From Rothia amarae (lineage in GTDB: Bacteria; Actinomycetota; Actinomycetes; Actinomycetales; Micrococcaceae), in NCBI RefSeq assembly GCF_014705945.2, contig NZ_CP061538.1, forward strand, positions 1,240,001-1,304,000: a stretch of 64,000 nt of DNA, given 5' to 3'. The translations under genes and the position numbers were made by a program. The notes under the pieces were generated by a model that saw only the letters and a list, made by a program, of their open reading frames with translations, did no database searches and was not told the origin of the DNA. The stretch's first letter is position 1. Each line of letters begins with the position of its first letter. Positions 10,154 to 18,845 of the stretch are shown piece after piece.

Positions 10154-12202
10154 ATGACTCACAGCGAAAACCCTGAATCCCTTCAAACTGATTTATTTGA
10201 GGGGATTCAGGGGTTGGAGCCCGCTTCGAGCTTTGGTGGTCGTCCAGTTGCACCTGAGCTACCCGTGGCGCAGGTCTTGCTAGAAACAGATGTTCCGCAT
10301 CTAGATAGATATTTCGATTACCTAGTGCCCCTAGAACTAGATGAGAGTGCTCAAATCGGTGTGCGGGTTCGCGTTCATCTAGGAGAACAAAAGCTCACTG
10401 GATATATTCGCCGGAGAATTCAGCACACAAAATTTATGGGTAGGCTGAAATTCATTGACGACGTCGTTTCCCCTATTTCTGTAGTCACTGAGGATATCTT
10501 TGATTTAGCGGAGCGACTGGCAGAACGCTATGCCAATGTGATGTCGAACGTTCTTCGATTGGCGGTTCCGCCACGTATCGCGAGCGTGGAGAAAACTTTG
10601 GAGAAAGTCGAGTCGCTCCCTGAGGTTGCTCCGCCAGCAGACCCAGAAAATTATTCCCACTATACGGGTGGACCCGAATTCATTGAAGATTTGGGGGAGG
10701 GCGCACCCACACGGGCTGTTTTGACCGTCTTGCCTGCGGACGATGAAGGCTCCTGGGAAGATTTGTTTGCAATTGCGATTCAACAGACTGCACACCAAGG
10801 CAAATCTGTTGTTGCAGTAGTTCCCAATATCAAAGACTTAGACCGACTTTATACTGCTGTGAGTCAGCGGATAGATCAATCACTGATAGCGCGGCTTACC
10901 TCAGCTGATAAGCCGACGGACCGCTACCGGGCATATCTGAACGTCAAATGGGGAAATACACCAGTTGTGTTAGGGACTCGATCTGCCGCCTATGCCCCCG
11001 TAGATAATTTGGGATTGGTGATGCTGTGGGACGACGGTGACTCCAACCTCATCGAGCAAAGAGCCCCTTACTGCCATGCCCGCGATGTTTTACTGATCAG
11101 AGCTACGGAGCACCGGGCGGCAGCTCTGTTTGCTGGCTTTAGCATGAGTAGCGAAACTGCGCGTCTGGTCAGAAGCCGATGGGCAAGTTTTCTGGCAGCA
11201 CCGCGTGAGGTGGTACGCGAGCACACCCCGCGCGTCGTCGATACTGGCTCCGATTATCAGCTAGCGCGGGATCCCTTGGCGGCAACCGCGCGAATTCCTC
11301 ACTTGGCTTTTGAGACAGCGCGAGCTGGGCTCATTCGGGGACCGGTATTGATTCAGGTCTCCCGCAGCGGATATTTACCGGCGTTATCCTGCCAGAGATG
11401 CCGCATGGCGGCCCGCTGTAGTGAGTGTCATGGGCCATTGATTATCCATAGTCAGGGTCAAGTTCCAGCCTGCGGATGGTGCGGACGCTTAGCCAGCCAT
11501 TGGCAATGCGGGGAGTGTGGATTTGATCAATTTCGACACAATGTGGCAGGGGCAATCAGAACTGCTGAAGAACTAGGACGGGCCTTTCCCAATGTTCCCG
11601 TTATTTCTTCAAGCGGGGAAAACGTTGTGGCAAAAATTGGGGATTATCCTGCGTTAGTTGTTGCGACTCCTGGTGCTGAGCCAGTTTCACCGCGAGGATA
11701 TGCTGCCACCATTCTGCTCGATGCTGATTCGATGCTACAAAGAGATTCCCTTCGCGCCCCTGAGGTTGCTTTGCGTAAGTGGCTCAATGCGGCCGCGTTG
11801 ACCCGTTCCTTTGCTGAGGGGGGTCAGGTTGTCATAACTGCTAGCCATTCGCCTGCGGTTGAGGCATTGAAACGGTGGGATCCAGCTCGATTTGCGCTCT
11901 GGGAATTAGATGAGCGAGCAGAACTGAAGCTTCCCCCTGCTGTACGAACCGCCACCATTACAGGTACTGAAAAGGGCATCATTCACTTCTTAGAAACTCT
12001 TAATATGCCAGCCGGTGTTACCCAGCGCGGTCCTATCGAAGTAGATGATTTTTCAGATGAGGACCGTTTTCAGACTCTTTTATTTTTCAGCTACGCCCAG
12101 GGCGATACAGTAACGGGCGCGTTGCGGGCCCACCGGGCGTCAAATGCCGCACTAAAGATGGAGCCGGTCAACATCAAATGCGATGGTCTAGATATTTTGT
12201 AA
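10154..12202 (+). CDS. priA: PriA-like primosomal protein N', helicase motifs degenerate
   Basis: PriA normally restarts stalled replication forks as a 3'-to-5' helicase. This 682-residue actinobacterial form keeps the N-terminal 3'-BD domain (ETDVPHLDRYFDYLVP, about 45-60) and the central zinc-binding cysteine cluster (CQRCRMAARCSECH ... CGWCGRLASHWQCGECG, about 415-457). It has no GxGKT Walker A, and the Walker B position reads LWDDGDSN (about 291-298) instead of DEEH. This matches the family in other actinobacteria, annotated as probable PriA without helicase activity. A structural loading role is inferred. The stop lies 9 nt from that of the convergent glycosyltransferase, with no visible terminator. 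Confidence 0.92.
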   Translation: MTHSENPESLQTDLFEGIQGLEPASSFGGRPVAPELPVAQVLLETDVPHLDRYFDYLVPLELDESAQIGVRVRVHLGEQKLTGYIRRRIQHTKFMGRLKFIDDVVSPISVVTEDIFDLAERLAERYANVMSNVLRLAVPPRIASVEKTLEKVESLPEVAPPADPENYSHYTGGPEFIEDLGEGAPTRAVLTVLPADDEGSWEDLFAIAIQQTAHQGKSVVAVVPNIKDLDRLYTAVSQRIDQSLIARLTSADKPTDRYRAYLNVKWGNTPVVLGTRSAAYAPVDNLGLVMLWDDGDSNLIEQRAPYCHARDVLLIRATEHRAAALFAGFSMSSETARLVRSRWASFLAAPREVVREHTPRVVDTGSDYQLARDPLAATARIPHLAFETARAGLIRGPVLIQVSRSGYLPALSCQRCRMAARCSECHGPLIIHSQGQVPACGWCGRLASHWQCGECGFDQFRHNVAGAIRTAEELGRAFPNVPVISSSGENVVAKIGDYPALVVATPGAEPVSPRGYAATILLDADSMLQRDSLRAPEVALRKWLNAAALTRSFAEGGQVVITASHSPAVEALKRWDPARFALWELDERAELKLPPAVRTATITGTEKGIIHFLETLNMPAGVTQRGPIEVDDFSDEDRFQTLLFFSYAQGDTVTGALRAHRASNAALKMEPVNIKCDGLDIL

Positions 12203-12211
12203 ACCATCGTG

Positions 12212-13294
12212 TTAGAGGTTTTTGAGGTGACCCAATAACTTTAGCGCCGATTCTTCCCAGCTGTATTGAGCGGCGTCGAGTCGTCCTAACTTTTGGATGC
12301 TGGCGTAGGTATCGGGGTTTTCAAGCTCTCTGATTTTTTTGACGAGACCGTAAGGGTTATCTGTGTCGAATCGAAGGCTGTGAGGCGCGATTTCCTGGAA
12401 TATTTCTATGTCGCTGATGACGACGGGGCACCCCGCCGATTGAGCTTCGACGACGGGCAACCCGTAGCCCTCTGCCTTGGATGCAGTCAAGAGTGCAAAA
12501 CTATCGTGAAGAAGTTGGCGATATTCAGCATCAGTTACACCGTGGTGGAAGTGGGTGTTTGGTGCGGTGAGCGGTTCTAGTTCTGTTTGTCGGGCGGCAG
12601 GAATTTTTGAGAGGAGATGGAGTTCGTACTCCGGTAATTCATGCATGGCTTGTAGAAGGGTTTCTACATTTTTGTAGGGCATGAAAGAACCCATATAGAT
12701 GAGTTTCTTAGTTCGTTGACTCTGGGGTAAGGGTGTTCCTGTTTCTACTTGTTGTGGAGCATTAGGGATGATCCAGAGAGGACGGCGGGTAAGCCGGTGG
12801 GTACGAATCAGTGCTGCGGTGGTGTGGGAAACCGTGGTGACAGCGTCGGCGCCGTTGAGAAGAAAACGCTGGGGAGAATAAGTTTGATGGAAGAGGCGCC
12901 AGCCCCATTGCACGGGTAAGGGAAGAAAGCTGGGTGGTTGGGGATAAGAGTAGTAAATCAGGTCGTGGAGGGTGAGGACTAACTTGAATTTTCTACCCCA
13001 GCTACCCATGGTTTGCATGGGGGAAAACACTATATCGGGGCGATATCGGTTGAGAATCAGCGCGCTGAAGGGTTCGAGTACACCTGTGGGAGAGTGCAAT
13101 CTGAGATGGGGGAAAGGGGGGAGCATCTGCAGTTGACCGTCTTCACTCACCGCCATGACGATGTCGATATCATGGGTAAGGGGGTGATCTTTTTGCTTGA
13201 GGTCATATAGGGCTTGGAGGAGGGAAGCAGTATAGCGGCTGATGCCGTCGTGAAATCCAACGCGAACGTAGCGTGCGTCTATGAGTAATCGCAT
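12212..13294 (-). CDS. Glycosyltransferase family 4 protein
   Basis: A 360-residue GT-B fold protein. The N-terminal half has [20 protein letters not shown] (residues 3-22), an acceptor-side start of the kind seen in mannosyltransferases. The C-terminal half has the nucleotide-sugar site: KKLIYMGSFMPYKNVETLLQA (about 190-210) and TASKAEGYGLPVVEAQSAGC (about 280-300) with the EX7E-type motif. It transfers a sugar from an activated donor, but donor and acceptor cannot be told. The start overlaps the upstream alpha/beta hydrolase by 16 nt, so the two are translationally coupled. Confidence 0.9.
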   Translation of the reverse strand: MRLLIDARYVRVGFHDGISRYTASLLQALYDLKQKDHPLTHDIDIVMAVSEDGQLQMLPPFPHLRLHSPTGVLEPFSALILNRYRPDIVFSPMQTMGSWGRKFKLVLTLHDLIYYSYPQPPSFLPLPVQWGWRLFHQTYSPQRFLLNGADAVTTVSHTTAALIRTHRLTRRPLWIIPNAPQQVETGTPLPQSQRTKKLIYMGSFMPYKNVETLLQAMHELPEYELHLLSKIPAARQTELEPLTAPNTHFHHGVTDAEYRQLLHDSFALLTASKAEGYGLPVVEAQSAGCPVVISDIEIFQEIAPHSLRFDTDNPYGLVKKIRELENPDTYASIQKLGRLDAAQYSWEESALKLLGHLKNL

Positions 13295-14190
13295 GAGTTT
13301 CCTTCAAAAAAATCTGAGATCAGGTGGGCCGCGCGTCGGGGGGTTTCGTAGTGGATGAGGTGCCCTACCCGCGGGATGATTTTCAGGGTGCAGTGGGGGA
13401 TGCTCTGAGCCATAGAATGCTGGGTCTCTAGAGTGCCCAAATCGTCTTTTTCTGCCACAATCATGAGAGTTGGGATAAGAATTGAAGGGGCATAGCGGGC
13501 AGCTGTTTCACTCACTGAAGTTCGATAGGCTTCGAGCAGAGCCCGGCGTGATGTGAAGTTTCCAAAGTAGGCATGATGCTGACCATCAATATACCGTTGG
13601 AGTTTCTTATCCTTGTTTTTGGCCATGAATTTGCTTGAAAGCATAGTTACAATGGACGACCTCAGAAGGCTGAACCCTAACGGGGCCGGAAGTTTTTCTC
13701 CAGCTGAATAGTAAAGATCAGCTAAACGAGACAACACCTTTTGGTTGCCCTCCAGAGCAGGCTGGCTAATGGGATTAATCAGAGCAAGACGACGGATCCG
13801 TTCGGGTCTATTAGCGGCAAAGTAGCTACATACTATGGACCCAAAACTATGGCCTACCAGATAAATAGTTTCTTGCTTCACCACATGGTGCAGAAATTCA
13901 TCTAACCAAGCAGCATAGGTTGAGAGATGATGTTGGATCCCGGGGAGAGCATCGCTTTTTCCAAACCCAGGCAAATCAGGAACAATTACTCTAAACTGCG
14001 CGAGATAGTGGGTAATCAGTTCTAACCCGTGGTGGTCGCCGCGAAAACCGTGCACTAAAACGAGGGGAGTGCCGTCAAGTTTTCCATACTCCCAGTAGCG
14101 TGTGCGAGCGCCTAGGATGCACGTAACGTGCTCTGTACCTGCAGATACATTTTGCGGGATAGGTTCAAAAATTTCGCCTTGTTCACTCAT
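13279..14190 (-). CDS. Alpha/beta hydrolase
   Basis: A 303-residue alpha/beta-hydrolase fold protein. Visible are the oxyanion-hole segment [13 protein letters not shown] (about 44-56), the nucleophile elbow GHSFGS (about 113-118, Ser115), a late acid in [10 protein letters not shown] (about 252-261) and the catalytic His in RVGHLIHYE (about 278-286). The substrate is not deducible. It is the first gene of a two-gene minus-strand unit with the GT4 gene, which suggests a role in processing or releasing a lipid or glycan; this is inference. It lacks a clear signal peptide, so it is probably cytoplasmic. Confidence 0.9.
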   Translation of the reverse strand: MSEQGEIFEPIPQNVSAGTEHVTCILGARTRYWEYGKLDGTPLVLVHGFRGDHHGLELITHYLAQFRVIVPDLPGFGKSDALPGIQHHLSTYAAWLDEFLHHVVKQETIYLVGHSFGSIVCSYFAANRPERIRRLALINPISQPALEGNQKVLSRLADLYYSAGEKLPAPLGFSLLRSSIVTMLSSKFMAKNKDKKLQRYIDGQHHAYFGNFTSRRALLEAYRTSVSETAARYAPSILIPTLMIVAEKDDLGTLETQHSMAQSIPHCTLKIIPRVGHLIHYETPRRAAHLISDFFEGNSCDYS

Positions 14191-14370
14191 CTAGCGTGCT
14201 CGCATCTCACGTATGTGGGTAGAAGTTTGTTTAATAGCACTTTACCCTGCCATCTTTGGTGCCTGCTCGTCTTTGGGTTTCAAGCTAGAATGTGTAGGAA
14301 TGTACACGTTCGCGGTTGCACCGGGAACGTGTACCGCGTTATCACCCATCGAATTGAAGGAATTACCGCT

Positions 14371-16866
14371 GTGTCAGCTGAGGTAGAACCTGCAGAATCT
14401 CAAGAAAAGTCCTACGACTTCCAGGAAATTGAGGCTAAGTGGCAGCCTTATTGGGAGGAGACAGGAGTCTTTTCACCCACTAACGATCCCGCTAAGGAGC
14501 GCCGTTACGTTCTGGATATGTTCCCCTATCCTTCTGGGGATTTGCATATGGGACACGCGGAGGCATTTGCGATTGGGGACGTGAATGCGCGTTATTGGAA
14601 GCAGCAGGGCTTTGATGTTCTGCATCCTATCGGCTGGGATTCTTTTGGTTTGCCTGCAGAAAATGCGGCGATTAAGAATAATACTCATCCGAAAGAGTGG
14701 ACCTATAAGAATATTGAGACTCAGGCTAATTCTTTTAAGCGTTATGGCATTATGGTGGACTGGTCTCGTCGTCTGCATACATCTGATCCTGAATATTATC
14801 GTTGGACTCAGTGGCTTTTTGAGCAGTTCTATAAGAGGGGTCTTGCGTACCGCAAGTATTCTCAGGTGAATTGGTGCCCTAAGGATCAGACTGTGCTTGC
14901 CAATGAACAGGTGGTCAATGGCGAGTGTGAGCGGTGCGGTACAGCTGTTACTAAGAAGTCCTTGAATCAGTGGTACTTCAAGATTACTGACTACGCTGAA
15001 GAGCTGCTTGAAGATATGAAGCAGCTAGAGGGTCAGTGGCCCGATCGTGTTTTGGCTATGCAGAGAAACTGGATTGGACGTTCGGAGGGAGCGGAAGTCC
15101 GTTTTGCTATAGAAGCGCAAGGGAGCCAGGACGCAACGGATATTACCGTCTTTACCACTCGACCAGATACCCTTTACGGTGCTACTTTCTTTGTGGTTGC
15201 TGCTGACTCAGATTTAGCTTTGGAAATTGTATCTGAGGAGAAGAGGGAAGAGCTTGAGGCCTATCGGGAGTCTATTAAGGCTTTGTCTGATATTGACCGT
15301 CAGTCTACTGAGCGCGAGAAGACCGGTGTCTTCACCGGGCGCTATGCCGTGAATCCTTTGACGGGTGAGAAGCTTCCCATTTGGGCATCGGATTATGTTC
15401 TGGCAGATTATGGTACAGGCGCAATTATGGCTGTTCCTGCGCATGATCAGCGCGATCTTGATTTCGCGAAGAAGTTCGATATTCCTGTTGTCACTGTTAT
15501 TGAAACTGGTGAGGAAGACCCAGCTGAAACCGGTATTGCCACCACCGGAGAGGGAACTCTCATCAATTCCGGCGAGCTTTCGGGACTTCCTCAGAAGGAA
15601 GCGCTTCAGAAAGCGATTGAGATTATTGAAGCTTCGGGAACCGGTGAAGGTAAAACTATCTACCGTTTGCGTGACTGGTTGCTATCACGTCAGCGTTTTT
15701 GGGGCACGCCGATCCCTGTAATTCACTGCGAGGATTGCGGCGAGGTCTTGGTACCTGAAAATCAGCTACCCGTGACGTTGCCCGATAATCTGAAGGGCGA
15801 AGACCTGGCTCCTCAGGGACAGTCACCCTTGGCTGCTGACGATGCTTGGAACTCAGTAGATTGTCCTCAGTGCGGCAAACCGGCTAAGCGCGATTCAGAC
15901 ACGATGGATACCTTTGTCGATTCATCCTGGTATTTCCTGCGCTATGTTTCTCCACAGTTTGAGGGCGGTCCTTTTGACCCTGCAGAAATGAAGAAGTGGG
16001 GATCGGTCGACATGTATGTCGGCGGCGTCGAGCATGCTATTTTGCATTTGCTTTATGCACGTTTCTTCACCAAGGTAGTGCGTGACTTAGGATTGATTGA
16101 GCACGGTGAGCCTTTTAAGAAATTAATGAACCAGGGGCAGGTACTCAACCAGGGTAAGGCGATGTCAAAGTCCTTGGGTAATGGTGTTAATCTTGGCGAA
16201 CAGCTAGATCAGTTTGGCGTCGATGCAGTGCGTACCACCATGGTGTTTGCTTCTCCGCCGGAGGACGACGTCGACTGGGCAGATGTATCTCCCGGCGGCG
16301 CCCAGAAGTTTCTGGCCCGTGCCTGGCGTATTGGTCAAGATGTCACCAGTGAACCTGGCGTCGATTTTGCAACCGGTGATAAGAAGTTGCATCAGCTAGT
16401 CCACCGCACGATGCACGACGCCGCAGAACAGGTTGAAAATGGTAAATTCAACGTTCTCGTTGCACGCACCATGGAATTGGTGAACGCTACCCGCAAGGCC
16501 ATTGATTCTGGTGCTGGTTCGGCAGATCCCGCAGTGCGTGAAGCCGCTGAAGCAATAGCTATTTTACTGTCTCTTTACGCTCCTTATACAGCAGAAGATA
16601 TCTGGCACATGCTCGGGCATACCCAGCCGGTTCTCGAAGCTGGCTGGCCCGCAATTGATGAAGCTCAACTGATTGATGATACGGTAACCGCTATCGTCCA
16701 GATCAAGGGCAAAGTTAAAGATCGCTTGGAAGTCTCGAAGGATATTTCTGAGCAGGATTTGGAAGCCCTTGCTGTGGCGTCTGAAACTATTCAAAAAATT
16801 ATTGGCGATGCTACGGTGCGCAAGGTGATTGTCCGAGCTCCAAAACTCGTCAATATCGTTATCTAA
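14371..16866 (+). CDS. leuS: Leucyl-tRNA synthetase
   Basis: Class I synthetase charging tRNA-Leu. The protein is 831 residues from GTG 14371, chosen because GAAGGA lies about 9 nt upstream and homologues begin just before [11 protein letters not shown]. The open frame continues upstream to 14128, but that part has no family similarity and covers the promoter of the divergent hydrolase. HIGH appears as HMGH (about 58-61) and KMSKS as AMSKS (about 596-600). The editing domain ([12 protein letters not shown], about 265-276), two CxxC zinc knuckles and the C-terminal anticodon-binding region are present. Confidence 0.97.
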   Translation: MSAEVEPAESQEKSYDFQEIEAKWQPYWEETGVFSPTNDPAKERRYVLDMFPYPSGDLHMGHAEAFAIGDVNARYWKQQGFDVLHPIGWDSFGLPAENAAIKNNTHPKEWTYKNIETQANSFKRYGIMVDWSRRLHTSDPEYYRWTQWLFEQFYKRGLAYRKYSQVNWCPKDQTVLANEQVVNGECERCGTAVTKKSLNQWYFKITDYAEELLEDMKQLEGQWPDRVLAMQRNWIGRSEGAEVRFAIEAQGSQDATDITVFTTRPDTLYGATFFVVAADSDLALEIVSEEKREELEAYRESIKALSDIDRQSTEREKTGVFTGRYAVNPLTGEKLPIWASDYVLADYGTGAIMAVPAHDQRDLDFAKKFDIPVVTVIETGEEDPAETGIATTGEGTLINSGELSGLPQKEALQKAIEIIEASGTGEGKTIYRLRDWLLSRQRFWGTPIPVIHCEDCGEVLVPENQLPVTLPDNLKGEDLAPQGQSPLAADDAWNSVDCPQCGKPAKRDSDTMDTFVDSSWYFLRYVSPQFEGGPFDPAEMKKWGSVDMYVGGVEHAILHLLYARFFTKVVRDLGLIEHGEPFKKLMNQGQVLNQGKAMSKSLGNGVNLGEQLDQFGVDAVRTTMVFASPPEDDVDWADVSPGGAQKFLARAWRIGQDVTSEPGVDFATGDKKLHQLVHRTMHDAAEQVENGKFNVLVARTMELVNATRKAIDSGAGSADPAVREAAEAIAILLSLYAPYTAEDIWHMLGHTQPVLEAGWPAIDEAQLIDDTVTAIVQIKGKVKDRLEVSKDISEQDLEALAVASETIQKIIGDATVRKVIVRAPKLVNIVI

Positions 16867-16876
16867 TTAAAGGCGA

Positions 16877-16912
16877 AGTGGCGGATACGAATGAATATTC
16901 GTATCCGCCACT
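16877..16912. terminator. Perfect 16-bp hairpin between leuS and the DegV gene
   Basis: 16877-16892 pairs exactly with 16897-16912 across a 4-nt GAAT loop. No T run follows on either strand, so it is not a classical intrinsic terminator. It begins 11 nt after the leuS stop and ends 9 nt before the next ATG, where a ribosome binding site would be expected. It probably still ends or stabilises the leuS transcript; a regulatory role for the DegV gene is possible. Confidence 0.55.
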
Positions 16913-16921
16913 AATCTTCGT

Positions 16922-17809
16922 ATGCAAAAAATTGCGATTGTTACGGACTCTTCTGCTGCCCTTCCTTCTGAAATGATTCTCAAACTTCAGAAGTGTGGAG
17001 GTTTTGCAGTGGTGCCGCTTTCGGTAGAGATTGAAGGAAGCAGTCTTGGTCATCTTTCAGAGGATGAAGTAGGTGAACGCATTGCTCTCGCCCATGCGTT
17101 AGGTCACACTATTAAGACAGCCAGCCCGTCAATCGGTGCATTTCAAAATACCTACCGAGATTTGCTGAACCAGGGCTTTGAAACGGTTCTCTCGTTACAT
17201 CTTTCCTCTGAGTTATCTAGTACCTATGATGTAGCTCGGACTGCAGCAAAAGATTTTTCAGCAAAAATCATTGTGGTAGATTCCCAGACAGTAGCGCTAG
17301 CCCTGGGGTGGGCAGTACTGAAAATCCATGAGTTGGCGCAAACCCTTGAAAACCCGCGAGAACTGGCAGAAATCGCCCACGAAATCTGTGAGAATATTCA
17401 GCTCTTCTTTTATATTCCAACACTCGATGCGTTAAAAAGGGGAGGGCGTGTTAGTCCTGCTTTAGCGCGTGTGGGGCAGCTCCTCCAAATTCGTCCTGTT
17501 GCCACGGTCGAAGATGGAAAATTGATATATCTAGAGCGCCCTCGAACAATAGAACGAGCCAAAGACCTCCTTGCTGCTCATTGCAAGAGGGAAAGCGATC
17601 GACGCCATGCAGTTGAGTTTTATCCTGAGCATGAACGAACTCCAATTGCTACCGGAGCTATTGTGGGGGCACATTTTTCAGCTAACCGATCCGAGTTAGA
17701 AAGCTGGATTGAGGCAAACGAGTTTTCGTCGAATATTCTTATTTCGCCCCTACCTGCGGTACTCTGCGCGCACACAGGGTTAGGAGCCTTAGCGGTGGCT
17801 GTCTATTAA
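16922..17809 (+). CDS. DegV family fatty-acid-binding protein
   Basis: DegV/FakB proteins hold a fatty acid for phosphorylation by FakA. This 295-residue protein starts with the family hallmark KIAIVTDSSAALPSEM (3-18), has SLHLSSELSSTYDVA (about 94-108) and the lipid-pocket segment FFYIPTLDALKRGGRVS (about 157-173). Its tail HTGLGALAVAVY (about 284-295) carries the conserved GPG-like turn in altered form. The ATG is fixed by the family N-terminus although no ribosome binding site precedes it; the upstream 16-bp hairpin ends 9 nt away. Translation may be leaderless. No fakA-like gene is adjacent. Confidence 0.88.
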   Translation: MQKIAIVTDSSAALPSEMILKLQKCGGFAVVPLSVEIEGSSLGHLSEDEVGERIALAHALGHTIKTASPSIGAFQNTYRDLLNQGFETVLSLHLSSELSSTYDVARTAAKDFSAKIIVVDSQTVALALGWAVLKIHELAQTLENPRELAEIAHEICENIQLFFYIPTLDALKRGGRVSPALARVGQLLQIRPVATVEDGKLIYLERPRTIERAKDLLAAHCKRESDRRHAVEFYPEHERTPIATGAIVGAHFSANRSELESWIEANEFSSNILISPLPAVLCAHTGLGALAVAVY

Positions 17810-17845
17810 CAATCTGCAAGAACTGACCAAATGAGGTACGAGAAC

Positions 17846-17881
17846 CTGTGGATTAAGAGAAATCAGCTCGGTTATCCACAG
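17846..17881. promoter_or_regulatory. Inverted pair of DnaA-box-like sites upstream of comEA
   Basis: 17872-17880 reads TTATCCACA, a perfect match to the DnaA-box consensus TTATNCACA. On the opposite strand, 17847-17855 reads TAATCCACA, one base away. Together CTGTGGAT (17846-17853) and ATCCACAG (17874-17881) form an 8-bp inverted repeat with a 20-nt spacer, 53-88 nt upstream of the comEA start. Either a DnaA site or the operator of another regulator would fit. Confidence 0.45.
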
Positions 17882-17933
17882 ATTGCGACTCAGTAAGAAA
17901 TGAGCAACTCACTTTTGTTCTAGCGTTCATTGC

Positions 17934-18845
17934 ATGAGTCACCGTAGCGACCCCACCCCAAGAGAGCATCCTGATCGCATTCTTCGCGCCCGCCGTCTTA
18001 AACCAGAAAATACCTGGGACAATTCCTTGGACAACTTCTCCGATGATGTCATTGACGAGGGCGAAGATAATGCTTGGGCCGATTCAGACGGACGTGCTGA
18101 GAGCCTCTACGAGGAACTAGAGATATTTCCTGAACAAGAAGTTACTTCAGGCTTCGGCAATAGGTATCGTTGGAGCATTCCGTTTAAGACCATCATCGCA
18201 GTGCTGGCAGTGGGCGTTGTTGCTCTTTTGGGTTTATTTCTCTGGAACAGTATCTTTTCCCCCGATGATCCTGAAACCGTTCCACTGACTACATCATCCC
18301 TTGCACTAGAAGATACAGAGGGAGCATCTCAAAAACCGGTTTCTGAATCCGCCGGAGCTACAGCACATTCCTCCGCTTCGATGTCATCTGTACAGGTTCA
18401 TGTGGCAGGTGCTGTCAAAAGACCGGGACTGTACACCCTGGAATCAACTATGCGTTGGGGGGATGCCCTTAAAACTGCTGGGGGAGCACTGCCAGAGGCA
18501 GATCTTAACCGGATTAATCTAGCTCAACCAGTTCAGGACGGGGTACAAATTCTAGTTCCCCGCCAGGGTGAACAGATAGAGGCAGCACCACAGGCTGCTC
18601 AGGCAAGTAAAGAACTAGCGCCATCTCAGCAGGCTTCCTCACCGGGAACAACTCTGATTAATTTGAACACTGCTACCGCAGAAGAACTCGAAAAGCTACC
18701 TCGAGTCGGACCCAAGTTGGCTGAAAAAATCATCGAATACCGGGAATCAATAGGATCATTTACATCGGTCGAAGATTTAGATGGCGTTCCTGGTATCGGA
18801 CCCGCCATGATGGAAAATATTACACCCTTGGTTAGTGTCGGATGA
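17934..18845 (+). CDS. comEA: ComEA-type competence DNA receptor
   Basis: Binds incoming double-stranded DNA at the outer face of the membrane for uptake. The 303-residue protein has a charged cytoplasmic N-terminus, one transmembrane segment (IIAVLAVGVVALLGLFLW, about 85-102), a Ser/Thr-rich linker, an SLBB domain (VQVHVAGAVKRPGLYTLES, about 153-171) and paired helix-hairpin-helix motifs at the C-terminus (LEKLPRVGPKLAEKII and LDGVPGIGPAMMENI, about 253-298). It is the first gene of the comEA-comEC unit and overlaps the next by an ATGA. Confidence 0.92.
   Translation: MSHRSDPTPREHPDRILRARRLKPENTWDNSLDNFSDDVIDEGEDNAWADSDGRAESLYEELEIFPEQEVTSGFGNRYRWSIPFKTIIAVLAVGVVALLGLFLWNSIFSPDDPETVPLTTSSLALEDTEGASQKPVSESAGATAHSSASMSSVQVHVAGAVKRPGLYTLESTMRWGDALKTAGGALPEADLNRINLAQPVQDGVQILVPRQGEQIEAAPQAAQASKELAPSQQASSPGTTLINLNTATAEELEKLPRVGPKLAEKIIEYRESIGSFTSVEDLDGVPGIGPAMMENITPLVSVG

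Noticed and set aside
10154-12202. PriA treated as a decayed gene because helicase motifs are missing
   Set aside because: Loss of Walker A and a WDDGD motif are normal for actinobacterial PriA; the frame and zinc cluster are intact.
14128-14370. An 81-codon upstream extension of leuS in the same frame
   Set aside because: It has no synthetase similarity, covers the hydrolase start region on the other strand, and GTG 14371 has a good ribosome binding site and the family N-terminus.
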